From Oscillospiraceae bacterium (GTDB lineage Bacteria > Bacillota > Clostridia > Oscillospirales > Oscillospiraceae): a stretch of 64,000 nucleotides of DNA. Under the pieces are notes generated by a model, which saw only the letters and a list, made by a program, of their open reading frames with translations, was not told the origin of the DNA and searched no databases. This document shows positions 26,436-34,517 of this stretch, in pieces. The stretch covers positions 38,017 through 102,016 of the forward strand of contig JAHHRX010000003.1 of assembly GCA_020025545.1 (NCBI GenBank). Reading direction: 5' to 3'. How positions within the stretch are numbered: the first letter of the stretch is position 1; each line of letters starts with the position of its first letter. The position numbers and the translations under genes were made by a program.

Positions 26436-26467
26436 AAAAGGGATCGGCATTGTGCGGATCCCCTTTT
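26436..26467 (+). promoter_or_regulatory. Hairpin at the predicted 5' end of the yitT-like mRNA
   Basis: AAAAGGGATC pairs with GATCCCCTTTT (one bulge). With the promoter just upstream, transcription would start at the foot of this hairpin, so it is more likely a 5' stabiliser than a terminator. Confidence 0.5.
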
Positions 26468-26499
26468 GTGTATCACTTTTTGTACTTAGGAGCGAAGTT

Positions 26500-27420
26500 A
26501 TGAAAAGGCTGAAATTAGCGATGACCTACTGCACGATCATCGGGATCGCCTTTCTGAGCGCGCTGAATTATGAGCTGTTCGTTTTTCCCAACCGTTTTGC
26601 CCCCTCCGGACTGAACGGCATTTGCACCATGATCCAACACGTTTGGGGTATCCCCGTGAGTTATCTGAGTCTCATTATCAACATTCCTCTGGCGTTGATT
26701 GTTTATTTTCTTGTGAGCAAGCCCCTTGCTGTGCGGAGCATGGTTTATGTTGTCACTTTCTCCGCAGCCCTTATGCTGCTGGGCAAGGTGGATCTCAGCC
26801 CCTTTGCCTACGAAACAGAAAACGGCACCAGCACCATCATGGGTCCCTTTATTGCGGGCATCATCTACGGAACAGGCTACACCACCATGGTAAAGGCCAG
26901 CGCCTATTCCGGCGGAACTGACTTTATTGCCGCCGTAATCCACAAGCATCACCCGGAAAAGAGCATTTTCTCTCTGATTTTTGTGCTGAATGCTATCGTT
27001 GCCGTGGCTTCCTACTTTGTATATGATTACCAGATGGAGCCGGTAATTATGTGCATTTTTTATTCCTTCACCGCCAGCACCGTTTCCGACCGGATGATGA
27101 AAAGCGGCCGCAGCGCCGTTCGCTTTGAGATCATCACGGAGTACCCGCAGGAAATCGGGGATGCCATCATCCATCGGCTCCATCACAGCGCTACGCTGCT
27201 CCCCGGCAAGGGTATGTATCTCGGCAAGGAAACCAACATCCTGATCTGCATCGTGAACAAGACCCAGGCCACTGTGCTTTCCTCCATTTTGAAATCCTTC
27301 CCCCACACCTTTGCTGTCGTAAGTCAGGTGGGTGAGGTCATGGGTAATTTTAAGCATTTAAATATAAACGGACAACCGGAAAAAGAGCTTCTGGACCACG
27401 GCGATAACCAGTCGGTCTGA
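26500..27420 (+). CDS. YitT family membrane protein (YitT_membrane plus DUF2179)
   Basis: A 306-residue integral membrane protein of unknown function. Five to six helices span residues 7-215, with the family segments PSGLNGICTMIQHVWGIPV, GIIYGTGYTTMVKASAYSGGTDFIA. The C-terminal soluble DUF2179 domain (about 222-300) includes ILICIVNKTQATVLSSILKSF and the ending VGEVMGNFKHLNIN. ATG 26500 follows AGGAG with 7-base spacing. Single gene with a good promoter. Confidence 0.9.
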   Translation: MKRLKLAMTYCTIIGIAFLSALNYELFVFPNRFAPSGLNGICTMIQHVWGIPVSYLSLIINIPLALIVYFLVSKPLAVRSMVYVVTFSAALMLLGKVDLSPFAYETENGTSTIMGPFIAGIIYGTGYTTMVKASAYSGGTDFIAAVIHKHHPEKSIFSLIFVLNAIVAVASYFVYDYQMEPVIMCIFYSFTASTVSDRMMKSGRSAVRFEIITEYPQEIGDAIIHRLHHSATLLPGKGMYLGKETNILICIVNKTQATVLSSILKSFPHTFAVVSQVGEVMGNFKHLNINGQPEKELLDHGDNQSV

Positions 27421-27482
27421 CTTTTTTCCTTCCGTTTTTGGCATATCAATCCATATATCATTATTTCTAGGAGGAGATACCA

Positions 27483-28988
27483 ATGGCTCACTACATGCAA
27501 GAACCCAGCCATACCTTCAGCGAGTACCTGCTGATTCCCGGATACACTTCTGAAGAGTGCGTCCCTGATCGGGTATGTCTGCGCACACCCCTTACCAAAT
27601 ACCGCAAAGGTTTGGAAGAACCGGCTATTTCTTTGAATGTGCCCATGACTTCCGCCATCATGCAGTCTGTTTCCAATGATACGCTGGCCATTGCTCTGGC
27701 GAAAGAGGGCGGACTCAGCTTTATCTACGGCTCTCAGTCCATTGAACAGCAGGCCGCCATGGTTGCCCGGGTTAAGGGTTACAAGGCGGGGTTTGTGGTA
27801 TCCGCCTCCAATTTGACTCCGGAGAATACCCTGTCGGATGTGCTGGCGCTGAAGGCAGAAAACGGCTTCTCCACCGTGGCCATCACCGATGACGGCACCG
27901 CCAACGGCAAGCTTCTGGGCATTGTCACCAGCCGGGATTACCGGGTCAGCCGGATGGATTCCACCGAGCCTGTGAAAAACTTCATGACCCCCCGTGAAAA
28001 GCTCATCACCGCCCCCGCCGACACCTCCCTCAAGACCGCAAACGACATTATCTGGGATCACAAGCTCAACAGCCTGCCCATCGTTGACGAAAACGATCAC
28101 CTTCTTTACTTCGTATTCCGCAAGGACTACGCCTCCCACAAGGCTAACCCACTGGAGCTTCTGGACAGTCAGAAGCGTTATCTGGTAGGCGCAGGCATCA
28201 ACACCCGTGACTATGCACAGCGGATCCCCGCTCTGCTGGAGGCCGGTGCCGATGTGCTGTGCATCGACTCCTCCGAGGGCTATACCTGCTGGCAGCAGCA
28301 CACCATTGCCTGGGTGCGTGAGCATTACGGCGACACCGTAAAGATCGGCGCCGGCAATGTGGTGGACCGTGACGGCTTCCTGTTTCTGGCAAGAGCCGGC
28401 GCAGACTTCGTAAAGGTCGGCATCGGCGGCGGCTCTATCTGCATCACCCGTGAGACTAAGGGCATCGGCCGGGGACAGGCTACCGCTCTGATTGAGGTCG
28501 CACAGGCCCGTGATGAATACTTCCGTGAGACCGGCATTTATGTGCCCATCTGCTCCGACGGCGGCATTGTCCACGATTATCACATGACGCTGGCACTGGC
28601 CATGGGTGCAGATTTCCTGATGCTGGGACGGTATTTTGCCCGTTTCGACGAATCCCCCACCAACAAGGTCATGGTAAACGGCGCTTACATGAAAGAATAC
28701 TGGGGTGAAGGCTCCAACCGTGCCCGGAACTGGCAGCGCTACGATCTGGGCGGCGCCAGCAAGCTCTCCTTTGAGGAGGGCGTGGATTCCTATGTAACCT
28801 ACGCCGGCTCCCTTCACGACAATGTGGAGGCATCTCTTTACAAGGTCAAATCCACCATGTGCAACTGCGGTGTGATCACCATTGCCGATCTGCAGCGGGA
28901 TGCCAAGCTGACCCTGGTTTCCGCCACCTCTATCGTAGAGGGCGGCTACCACGATGTGACCCTGCGCTGCGCTTCCAGCGCAAAATAA
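27483..28988 (+). CDS. guaB: IMP dehydrogenase-like protein with CBS domains
   Basis: Expected to convert IMP to XMP with NAD+, the first step to GMP. The 501-residue protein has the TIM barrel interrupted by two CBS domains (about 95-215). The IMPDH hallmarks are [23 protein letters not shown], the catalytic loop [20 protein letters not shown] with the active-site Cys, and [22 protein letters not shown]. The loop and the flap region ([14 protein letters not shown] ... [13 protein letters not shown]) are clearly divergent from the common bacterial GuaB loop GSICTTR, so it may belong to a distinct branch. Good ribosome site AGGAGG; own terminator. No purine riboswitch is visible in the short leader. 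Confidence 0.85.
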   Translation: MAHYMQEPSHTFSEYLLIPGYTSEECVPDRVCLRTPLTKYRKGLEEPAISLNVPMTSAIMQSVSNDTLAIALAKEGGLSFIYGSQSIEQQAAMVARVKGYKAGFVVSASNLTPENTLSDVLALKAENGFSTVAITDDGTANGKLLGIVTSRDYRVSRMDSTEPVKNFMTPREKLITAPADTSLKTANDIIWDHKLNSLPIVDENDHLLYFVFRKDYASHKANPLELLDSQKRYLVGAGINTRDYAQRIPALLEAGADVLCIDSSEGYTCWQQHTIAWVREHYGDTVKIGAGNVVDRDGFLFLARAGADFVKVGIGGGSICITRETKGIGRGQATALIEVAQARDEYFRETGIYVPICSDGGIVHDYHMTLALAMGADFLMLGRYFARFDESPTNKVMVNGAYMKEYWGEGSNRARNWQRYDLGGASKLSFEEGVDSYVTYAGSLHDNVEASLYKVKSTMCNCGVITIADLQRDAKLTLVSATSIVEGGYHDVTLRCASSAK

Positions 28989-29000
28989 TCCGCGCTTCTG

Positions 29001-29031
29001 TGCCGCACCCCTTTGGGTGCGGCATTTTTTT
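29001..29031 (+). terminator. Terminator of the IMP dehydrogenase gene
   Basis: TGCCGCACCC, loop CTTT, GGGTGCGGCA, then T7. Confidence 0.95.
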
Positions 29032-29099
29032 GCAAAAGCAATATTTCTGCGGCAAATTTGCTTTCTCCGGGCCTGGACGAAAAATTCATAAATTGGGGG

Positions 29100-29128
29100 A
29101 AGACATTTTCAAAAAAATGTGTTATACT
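29100..29128 (+). promoter_or_regulatory. Promoter of the DUF3810-rsmG pair
   Basis: AAGACA (29100-29105), 17 bp, extended -10 TGTTATACT ending at 29128. Confidence 0.6.
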
Positions 29129-29185
29129 AATAAAAATTATGGGCATTTCCGTAGTTTTTAGATTTTCCATTAGGAGGGACTCCCT

Positions 29186-30361
29186 TTGAAATATTGGCGC
29201 GGATATCTTACGGCCGCCTTTTTGGCCTTCTTTAGCTGGGGCCTCATTACTTTTGCCAAAGCCCACGGCGCTCTTGTGGACATGATCTACCCGTATGCCA
29301 CCCGAATGATTCAGGATTACCTTGCCCTTTGGGGCTCCGGTGTGGATTTCTGTCTGTGGCAGATGTTTGCCGGCCTGCTGATCGTGATTTTCGTTGCTTC
29401 CATCATTATGATGATCATTCTCCGCTGGAATTTTGTCCAGTGGGCAGGCTGGGTTTTGGCAGGTGTCACCGCTCTGGGCTTTCTGCATACCGGCGTTTAC
29501 GGTCTGAACAGCTATTGCAGCCCCCTGTCTGAGGACATCCGCCTAAATGTCAGTACCGGCTATACCGTCACCGAGCTGGCGGATGCCACTGTTTATTACA
29601 GGGACAAGGCCAACGCATTGGCGGTCACCATGCCGAGAGACGAATCCGGACAGCTGAAATTCCCCAGCTTTGAGGACATGGCAAATCAGGCCGGCGACGG
29701 TTTCCGCAACCTTGTGTTTGATAAGAAATACTCCGTTTTTGCCGGTTCTACCGTTCCTGTGAAGAAGCTGGGTCTTGCGAATATGTACACCTCCATGGGC
29801 ATCAGCGGATTTACCATGCCCCTCACCGGTGAGGCCGCCGTGAATCCCCATACGCCGGCGATTGCTTTGCCCTTCACCATGGGCCATGAAATGGCCCACA
29901 GAATGTGCATTGCGCCGGAGCGGGACGCAAATCTGGCCGGATTTTTGTCCTGTCAGGCCAATTCTGACCCCATTTTCCAGTATTCCGGCTATTTCATGGC
30001 CTTCCGCTACTGCTATAATGCACTGACGCAGGAAGAAACCAGCACCGCAGTCAATGCGGCAAATGAGATTTATTCCAAAATCGACCCCCTGTTCCTGCAG
30101 GATCTCAAGGAATACAATGCTTATTATTCCTCCGTTATCGAGGACGGTGCCTCCGGTTTTGCCAACGCCGTCAACGATACCTATATCAAGGCCAGCGGCG
30201 ACAAAAGCGGTGTCGATTCCTACAGCGAAGTTGCCGACCTTTTGGTGAGCTGGTATCTGCAGGAAGTCTACCTCCCCGCCAACAAGGAGGAGGAAGTGGT
30301 CTTTGACCCTCTGGACAAGAATCAGGTAGATCTTTCCGACAACAAAAATGGAGCACAGTAA
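29186..30361 (+). CDS. DUF3810 family membrane metallopeptidase-like protein
   Basis: A 391-residue protein with three N-terminal helices (about 7-25, 60-80, 85-107) and a soluble domain. The motif GHEMAHRMCIAPERDANLAGFL is HExxH with a downstream Glu, the zinc-metallopeptidase pattern of DUF3810 (HEMAH ... APEdEAN). The start is TTG at 29186, supported by AGGAGG eight bases upstream; no ATG fits. Its stop overlaps the rsmG start (TAATG), so the two are translationally coupled. Substrate unknown; the active site probably lies on the outer face of the membrane. Confidence 0.85.
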   Translation: MKYWRGYLTAAFLAFFSWGLITFAKAHGALVDMIYPYATRMIQDYLALWGSGVDFCLWQMFAGLLIVIFVASIIMMIILRWNFVQWAGWVLAGVTALGFLHTGVYGLNSYCSPLSEDIRLNVSTGYTVTELADATVYYRDKANALAVTMPRDESGQLKFPSFEDMANQAGDGFRNLVFDKKYSVFAGSTVPVKKLGLANMYTSMGISGFTMPLTGEAAVNPHTPAIALPFTMGHEMAHRMCIAPERDANLAGFLSCQANSDPIFQYSGYFMAFRYCYNALTQEETSTAVNAANEIYSKIDPLFLQDLKEYNAYYSSVIEDGASGFANAVNDTYIKASGDKSGVDSYSEVADLLVSWYLQEVYLPANKEEEVVFDPLDKNQVDLSDNKNGAQ

Positions 30362-31062
30362 TGGATAAAATGCTGAACACTCTGGAAGCGGGGCTTCCCA
30401 AGCTGGGACTTTCGCTGCCTCAGGAGGCAGAAAATACCCTCTGCCGCTTTGCCGATGCCGTCGTAAAGCAGAACGAGGTCATGAACCTCACCGCCATCAC
30501 CCAGCCGGAAGCCGTGGCGAACCTTCACCTGCTGGACAGTCTTACGGTGCTGGCCGCCGCCGATCTGCGGGGAAAATCCCTCATTGATGTGGGCTGCGGC
30601 GCAGGATTTCCCGGTGTTCCGGTGGCGATTGCCTGTCCGGAAGCAAAGGTGACCCTGCTGGACAGTCTGGGAAAGCGGATGAAATGGCTGGAAGAGACGC
30701 TGCCCCAATTGGGCATCGAGGCTCGGTGCATCACCGCCCGGGCAGAGGAAGCCGTTGCGCAGCTGCGGGAAAGCTATGATTTCGCCGCCAGCCGTGCGGT
30801 GGCCCGGCTGAACATTCTGCTGGAACTGACAGCGCCCTATGTAAAGGTAGGCGGTGCTGTGCTGGCCCTTAAGGGTGCGGCTGCCCGGGATGAGCTTGCC
30901 GATGCGGGCAACGCCGTGAAGCAGCTGGGGCTTAAAGTGGAGGATATTTTGGATTTTACCGTGGGCGATGCCACCCACTCGGTGATCGTCCTGCGCAAAG
31001 TCGCCCACACCCCTGCCCGGTACCCCCGGCGTTTTGCAAAAATCAAGCAGGAGCCGCTGTAA
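30361..31062 (+). CDS. rsmG: 16S rRNA (guanine527-N7)-methyltransferase
   Basis: Methylates G527 of 16S rRNA with S-adenosylmethionine; loss gives low-level streptomycin resistance in many bacteria. The 233 residues show NEVMNLTAITQPEAV, HLLDSLT, the SAM motif LIDVGCGAGFPGVPVAI, and FAASRAVARLNILLE. In most Firmicutes rsmG sits at the far end of the rpmH-jag-mnmE-mnmG-rsmG block; here it is upstream of rpmH and mnmE/mnmG are absent. Confidence 0.95.
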   Translation: MDKMLNTLEAGLPKLGLSLPQEAENTLCRFADAVVKQNEVMNLTAITQPEAVANLHLLDSLTVLAAADLRGKSLIDVGCGAGFPGVPVAIACPEAKVTLLDSLGKRMKWLEETLPQLGIEARCITARAEEAVAQLRESYDFAASRAVARLNILLELTAPYVKVGGAVLALKGAAARDELADAGNAVKQLGLKVEDILDFTVGDATHSVIVLRKVAHTPARYPRRFAKIKQEPL

Positions 31063-31097
31063 ATATTCCCGCAAAGATCAGATATTTCATATTTTCT

Positions 31098-31146
31098 GCC
31101 CTGAATTTTCCAAGGTTTTTTACAGCCCCGGAAATTCAGGGCATTT
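31098..31146 (+). terminator. Probable terminator of rsmG
   Basis: GCCCTGAATTTTC pairs with GAAATTCAGGGC across a 20-base loop, followed by ATTTTC. The T run is short. Confidence 0.5.
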
Positions 31147-31149
31147 TCA

Positions 31150-31236
31150 GGCAGGGCCTGAGCCGTTTCGTTACGGACAGCACAGATTCCGTCCGCCGGG
31201 CGGCGTGCCCGGTAATGAAGCTTCCCAATAGTCCCC
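31150..31236 (+). repeat. Dispersed intergenic repeat, copy A (single unit)
   Basis: Shares CAGGGCCTGAGCC, TTTCGTTACG, GTCCGCCGGG and CGGTAA-CCCAATA-TCCCC segments with the 97-bp units at 49965-50158 and with the copy before dnaA, in the same orientation. Confidence 0.7.
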
Positions 31237-31274
31237 TTCAGCGCACAATATTTTAACGAATATGCAAAAATATG

Positions 31275-31303
31275 TTGACCTTCTTGCATTTTTCGGCTAT
31301 AAT
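31275..31303 (+). promoter_or_regulatory. rpmH promoter
   Basis: TTGACC (31275-31280), 17 bp, TATAAT (31298-31303), giving a leader of about 85 bases. Confidence 0.85.
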
Positions 31304-31396
31304 ACCCTAGCATGACTTACTATAGTCAGATAATATGTTTTGCTGCGGTCTACTAGACTGTCGAGCATAATTGTGATCAACAGGAGGTGTATCCAC

Positions 31397-31531
31397 ATGA
31401 AGCGTACCTATCAGCCCAGCCGCCGTCACCGTTCCAAGGTTCACGGTTTCCGTCAGAGAATGTCCACTGCCAACGGCCGCAAGGTTCTTGCTCGCCGCCG
31501 TGCTAAGGGCCGCGCGGTTCTGTCTGCCTGA
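31397..31531 (+). CDS. rpmH: 50S ribosomal protein L34
   Basis: A 44-residue basic protein of the large ribosomal subunit, with the invariant [19 protein letters not shown] and the [12 protein letters not shown] tail. ATG 31397 follows AGGAGGTG. Upstream in-frame codons back to 31340 are leader. An attenuator follows, as expected for a gene needed in excess over rnpA. Confidence 0.99.
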   Translation: MKRTYQPSRRHRSKVHGFRQRMSTANGRKVLARRRAKGRAVLSA

Positions 31532-31586
31532 TTTTTCGGCAGATCCATTAAGCAGGATATCGCTCAGTGCGAAACGGGAGCAATAA

Positions 31587-31623
31587 GCGGGGCGAATGGG
31601 ATGTTCGCCCCGCTCCCTTTTTT
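31587..31623 (+). terminator. Attenuator between rpmH and rnpA
   Basis: GCGGGGCGAA (31587-31596) pairs with TTCGCCCCGC (31604-31613), followed by TCCCTTTTTT. Confidence 0.9.
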
Positions 31624-31666
31624 ATGTGGTATCATCCACTGCAGGGATTCCCAAAGGGAGGAAAAC

Positions 31667-32008
31667 ATGAAATTTTCCAGCAGTCTCAAACTGAATCACA
31701 TTTTCCGAAGACTTTACCGCTCCGGCGGACGGGCCAATGCCATGCTGGTGCTTTATGCCCGCCCCAATCACACCCAGCGCAATCATGTCGGCATCACCGT
31801 CGGCAAAAAGCTGGGGCACGCCGTTGTCCGCAACCGGGTCCGCAGACGGCTTCGTGAGGTATACCGCCTCAACGAAGAAGCGTTCACCCCCGGCTGGGAT
31901 ATTGTTGTGGTAGCAAGAAGCCGCGCCATCGGGGCATCCTTTTCGGAGCTTACCGATGCGTACCTCTCCCTTGCCGAAAAGTCCGGAATTCTGCACAGCG
32001 GCCAGTGA
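31667..32008 (+). CDS. rnpA: Ribonuclease P protein component
   Basis: Protein subunit of the tRNA 5'-processing ribozyme; 113 residues. The RNR motif is in [18 protein letters not shown], preceded by [14 protein letters not shown] 31667 follows GGGAGGAAAAC. The stop overlaps the yidD GTG start (GTGA). Confidence 0.97.
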   Translation: MKFSSSLKLNHIFRRLYRSGGRANAMLVLYARPNHTQRNHVGITVGKKLGHAVVRNRVRRRLREVYRLNEEAFTPGWDIVVVARSRAIGASFSELTDAYLSLAEKSGILHSGQ

Positions 32009-32217
32009 AAAAGTTTATGCTTGCCGCGATCCGGTTTTATCAGCGCTGTATTTCTCCCTATACTCCATCATCCTGCCGATTTACCCCCACATGCTCAGCC
32101 TACGCTTACGAAGCAATCAACAAATACGGGGCGATCAAGGGAGGCTGGCTCGCATTCAAACGGCTGATGCGTTGCAATCCCTTCAACAAAAGCAATCCTT
32201 ACGACCCCGTTCCTTAA
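32005..32217 (+). CDS. yidD: Membrane protein insertion efficiency factor YidD
   Basis: A 70-residue protein helping YidC-dependent membrane insertion. Family hallmarks are [20 protein letters not shown], the three conserved cysteines, and [18 protein letters not shown]. The start is GTG at 32005 overlapping the rnpA stop. It lies between rnpA and yidC as in most bacteria. Confidence 0.95.
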   Translation: MKKFMLAAIRFYQRCISPYTPSSCRFTPTCSAYAYEAINKYGAIKGGWLAFKRLMRCNPFNKSNPYDPVP

Positions 32218-32229
32218 GGAGAAACGCAA

Positions 32230-33450
32230 ATGAGCAAAATTATTACCATCCCCTTCGGCTATCTGTTGGGCTTCCTTTACCGGTTCACCAACAACTACGG
32301 TCTGGCTCTGATCCTCTTTGCCATTCTGGTCAAGATCATCCTGATGCCTATTACCGCCAAGAGCAAAAAGAGCTCCATGAAAATGTCCCGCATGTCCCCC
32401 AGACTGCAGGAAATTCAGAACAAGTACGCAAACGACAAGCAGAAGCAGTCTGAAGCCATACAGGCCCTTTATAAAGAAGAGGGCGTTTCCATGACAGGCG
32501 GCTGCCTGTGGAGTCTGATTCCTCTGCTGATCCTGATTCCCCTGTTTCAGGTTGTCCGGCAGCCTCTGGTGTATATGCTCCATGTGTCTGCGGAAGACAC
32601 CGCCACGATTATTAACATCATCAAGGAAGCCGCTCCCTCTTACTTCGGCGGCAATGCCTACTACGACGAAATGATCGCCGCACGGCACATTCCCGAATTT
32701 GTCGAAGCCATTAAGGAAGCTGTGCCCACCATCAGTCAGCATGCCCTGAACGGTATCAACTTTGACTTTCTGCGGATCAATCTGGGCATTATCCCCAGCT
32801 TCAGCGGTTTTGTTTTTGACTGGGCGCACATCGGCTCTTTCCTGATTCCCATTCTTTCCGCCGGTTCTCAGGTGTTCAGCCTCTTCATGATGAACAAGGT
32901 AAACAACTCCCTGATCACCAACGAAAAGGGCCTGCAGGATAAGGATACCGCTCAGAAATCTCAGGTTGCACAGACCAACAAGGTCATGATGTGGATGATG
33001 CCCATTATGTCTTTGTGGTTCGGCTTTACCGTGCCGGTCGCCCTCAGCCTTTACTGGCTGGTGCAGGGTCTGATCACCACCGCAGCCGATGTATACCTCA
33101 CCAAGAAGTACCGCAAGATCTACGATGCCGAGGATGCCGAGCGCCTGAAGAAGGCTATGGAGCTGGAAGCGATCGAAGCTGAGAAAGAGCGCCAGAGAGC
33201 TGCCCGCCGTGCCGCCAACCCCGACGGTATCACCGAAAATACCAGCAAGAAGAAGCTGCAGAAGCAGATGCAGCATGCAGAAGAGGCTGCCAAGGCCGCT
33301 GCTGCCAGAGAGTATGCCGCAAAGAAGGGTATTCCCGAGGATTCGGAAGACAGCAAGCCAGATGCTATGTCCGGAATCCCCAGCCGTCCCTACTGCAAGG
33401 GCCGCAATTATGACCCCAATCGTTACGGTCGGCATACTACGGAGGAATAA
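32230..33450 (+). CDS. yidC: YidC/Oxa1 family membrane protein insertase
   Basis: Inserts proteins into the cytoplasmic membrane alone or with SecYEG. The 406 residues begin with the membrane segment typical of Clostridia, then NNYGLALILFAILVKIILMPITAKS with the conserved hydrophilic-groove Lys region, and QTNKVMMWMMPIMSLWFGF. It lacks the lipoprotein signal of the Bacillus SpoIIIJ type. The C-terminal 90 residues are Lys/Glu/Ala-rich coiled coil ending RPYCKGRNYDPNRYG, probably contacting the ribosome. A 120-residue insertion between helices (about 115-185) is unusual in length. Confidence 0.94.
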   Translation: MSKIITIPFGYLLGFLYRFTNNYGLALILFAILVKIILMPITAKSKKSSMKMSRMSPRLQEIQNKYANDKQKQSEAIQALYKEEGVSMTGGCLWSLIPLLILIPLFQVVRQPLVYMLHVSAEDTATIINIIKEAAPSYFGGNAYYDEMIAARHIPEFVEAIKEAVPTISQHALNGINFDFLRINLGIIPSFSGFVFDWAHIGSFLIPILSAGSQVFSLFMMNKVNNSLITNEKGLQDKDTAQKSQVAQTNKVMMWMMPIMSLWFGFTVPVALSLYWLVQGLITTAADVYLTKKYRKIYDAEDAERLKKAMELEAIEAEKERQRAARRAANPDGITENTSKKKLQKQMQHAEEAAKAAAAREYAAKKGIPEDSEDSKPDAMSGIPSRPYCKGRNYDPNRYGRHTTEE

Positions 33451-33453
33451 TCC

Positions 33454-34338
33454 ATGGAAAAAACCATCGTTACTACCGGCAAAACCATTGATATTGCCAT
33501 CGAAAATGCACTTACCCAGCTGGGTCTGGATCGGGACAGCGTTTCCGTTCAGGTTCTCTGTCAGGCAAAGTCCGGTTTTCTGGGCTTCGGCGCACAGGAT
33601 GCCAAGGTTCAGGTGACCTACGAGGCTCCCGATCTCGTTCCCGAGGCTCCCAAGGTTGCCCTGTCCTCCGCATCCCGTTCCAAGCCCAGAAAGCCCGCAA
33701 AGCAGGAAGCGCCCAAGGCGGAGCCGAAGATGCCCGAGGCTCCCAAGGCACCCAAGGCTGAAAAGCCTGCACGCCCTGCCCGTCAGCCCAAGGCCGAGGC
33801 ACCCAAAACCGAGGCTCCTAAGGCTGCGGCTCCTAAGGTTGAGGCTCCCAAGGCAGAGCCCAAGGTGTTTGCTCCCGCTGAACCCGGCTCCGTGGAAGAG
33901 AAGATTGAAACCTTCCTGAAGGGTCTGCTGGAGCATATGGGCTCCGACGCCGTTCCCCATGCCACCAAGGGTGAGGACAATACTTACAGTGTGGAGCTGG
34001 TGGGCAAGGATCTGGGCTACCTGATCGGCCGCCGGGGTGACACGCTGGATGCTTTGCAGCATCTTGCCAACTACACCATCAACCGCAGCCTTGACGAGCA
34101 CATCCGCATCAATGTGGATGCCGAAAGCTACCGTGCAAAGCGGGACGAAAGCCTGCGCCGCTATGCCTGCAAGAAGGCACAGCAGGTTCTGAAAGTCCGC
34201 CGCCGCACCATGCTGGAGCCCATGAACGCTTACGAGCGTCATGTGATCCACTCTGCGCTGCAGGATATGGAGAATATCTCCACCCATTCCACCGGCACCG
34301 AGCCCAACCGCCGTGTTGTCATTGAATATGTGAGATAA
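33454..34338 (+). CDS. jag: RNA-binding protein Jag/KhpB (Jag-N, KH, R3H)
   Basis: A 294-residue RNA-binding protein linked to cell elongation and division in Gram-positives. Jag-N domain (1-55) has GKTIDIAIENALTQLGL and KSGFLGFGAQDA; a long Ala-Pro-Lys linker (65-150) consists of repeated APK-like units; the KH domain has GYLIGRRGDTLDALQHL and the R3H domain has MLEPMNAYERHVIHSAL with R-x3-H. Starts three bases after the yidC stop; terminator follows. Confidence 0.96.
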   Translation: MEKTIVTTGKTIDIAIENALTQLGLDRDSVSVQVLCQAKSGFLGFGAQDAKVQVTYEAPDLVPEAPKVALSSASRSKPRKPAKQEAPKAEPKMPEAPKAPKAEKPARPARQPKAEAPKTEAPKAAAPKVEAPKAEPKVFAPAEPGSVEEKIETFLKGLLEHMGSDAVPHATKGEDNTYSVELVGKDLGYLIGRRGDTLDALQHLANYTINRSLDEHIRINVDAESYRAKRDESLRRYACKKAQQVLKVRRRTMLEPMNAYERHVIHSALQDMENISTHSTGTEPNRRVVIEYVR

Positions 34339-34350
34339 CCTATATCTCCG

Positions 34351-34385
34351 CCGGGACATCTTTTTAAGATGTCCCGGTTTTTTTT
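34351..34385 (+). terminator. Terminator of the rpmH-jag operon
   Basis: CCGGGACATCTT, loop TTT, AAGATGTCCCGG, then T8. Confidence 0.96.
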
Positions 34386-34453
34386 GACCTGTTTTTTTGC
34401 CGCGCTCCGGAAACAATGATGCGCTATGGAGGCCATCTGCTTTTCACGCCCGG

Positions 34454-34493
34454 AAAATATAAAATATCCCCCGGCGGAAAACCGCCGGGGGAT
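34454..34493 (-). terminator. Terminator of pckA
   Basis: ATCCCCCGGCGG, loop AAAA, CCGCCGGGGGAT; ATTTTATATTTT follows on the minus strand. Confidence 0.9.
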
Positions 34494-34517
34494 TGCATTA
34501 TGCGCTTTTCAGATCTC

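Noticed and set aside
26436..26467. Hairpin as a terminator of the upstream operon
   Set aside because: A better terminator is at 26140-26174 and a promoter reads into this hairpin.
27421..27482. Possible purine riboswitch before the IMP dehydrogenase gene
   Set aside because: The gap after yitT is only 62 bases and lacks the conserved three-way junction elements.
32095..34416. A 773-codon minus-strand frame opposite yidC and jag
   Set aside because: Low-complexity Leu/Gly composition produced by antisense reading; plus-strand genes are certain.
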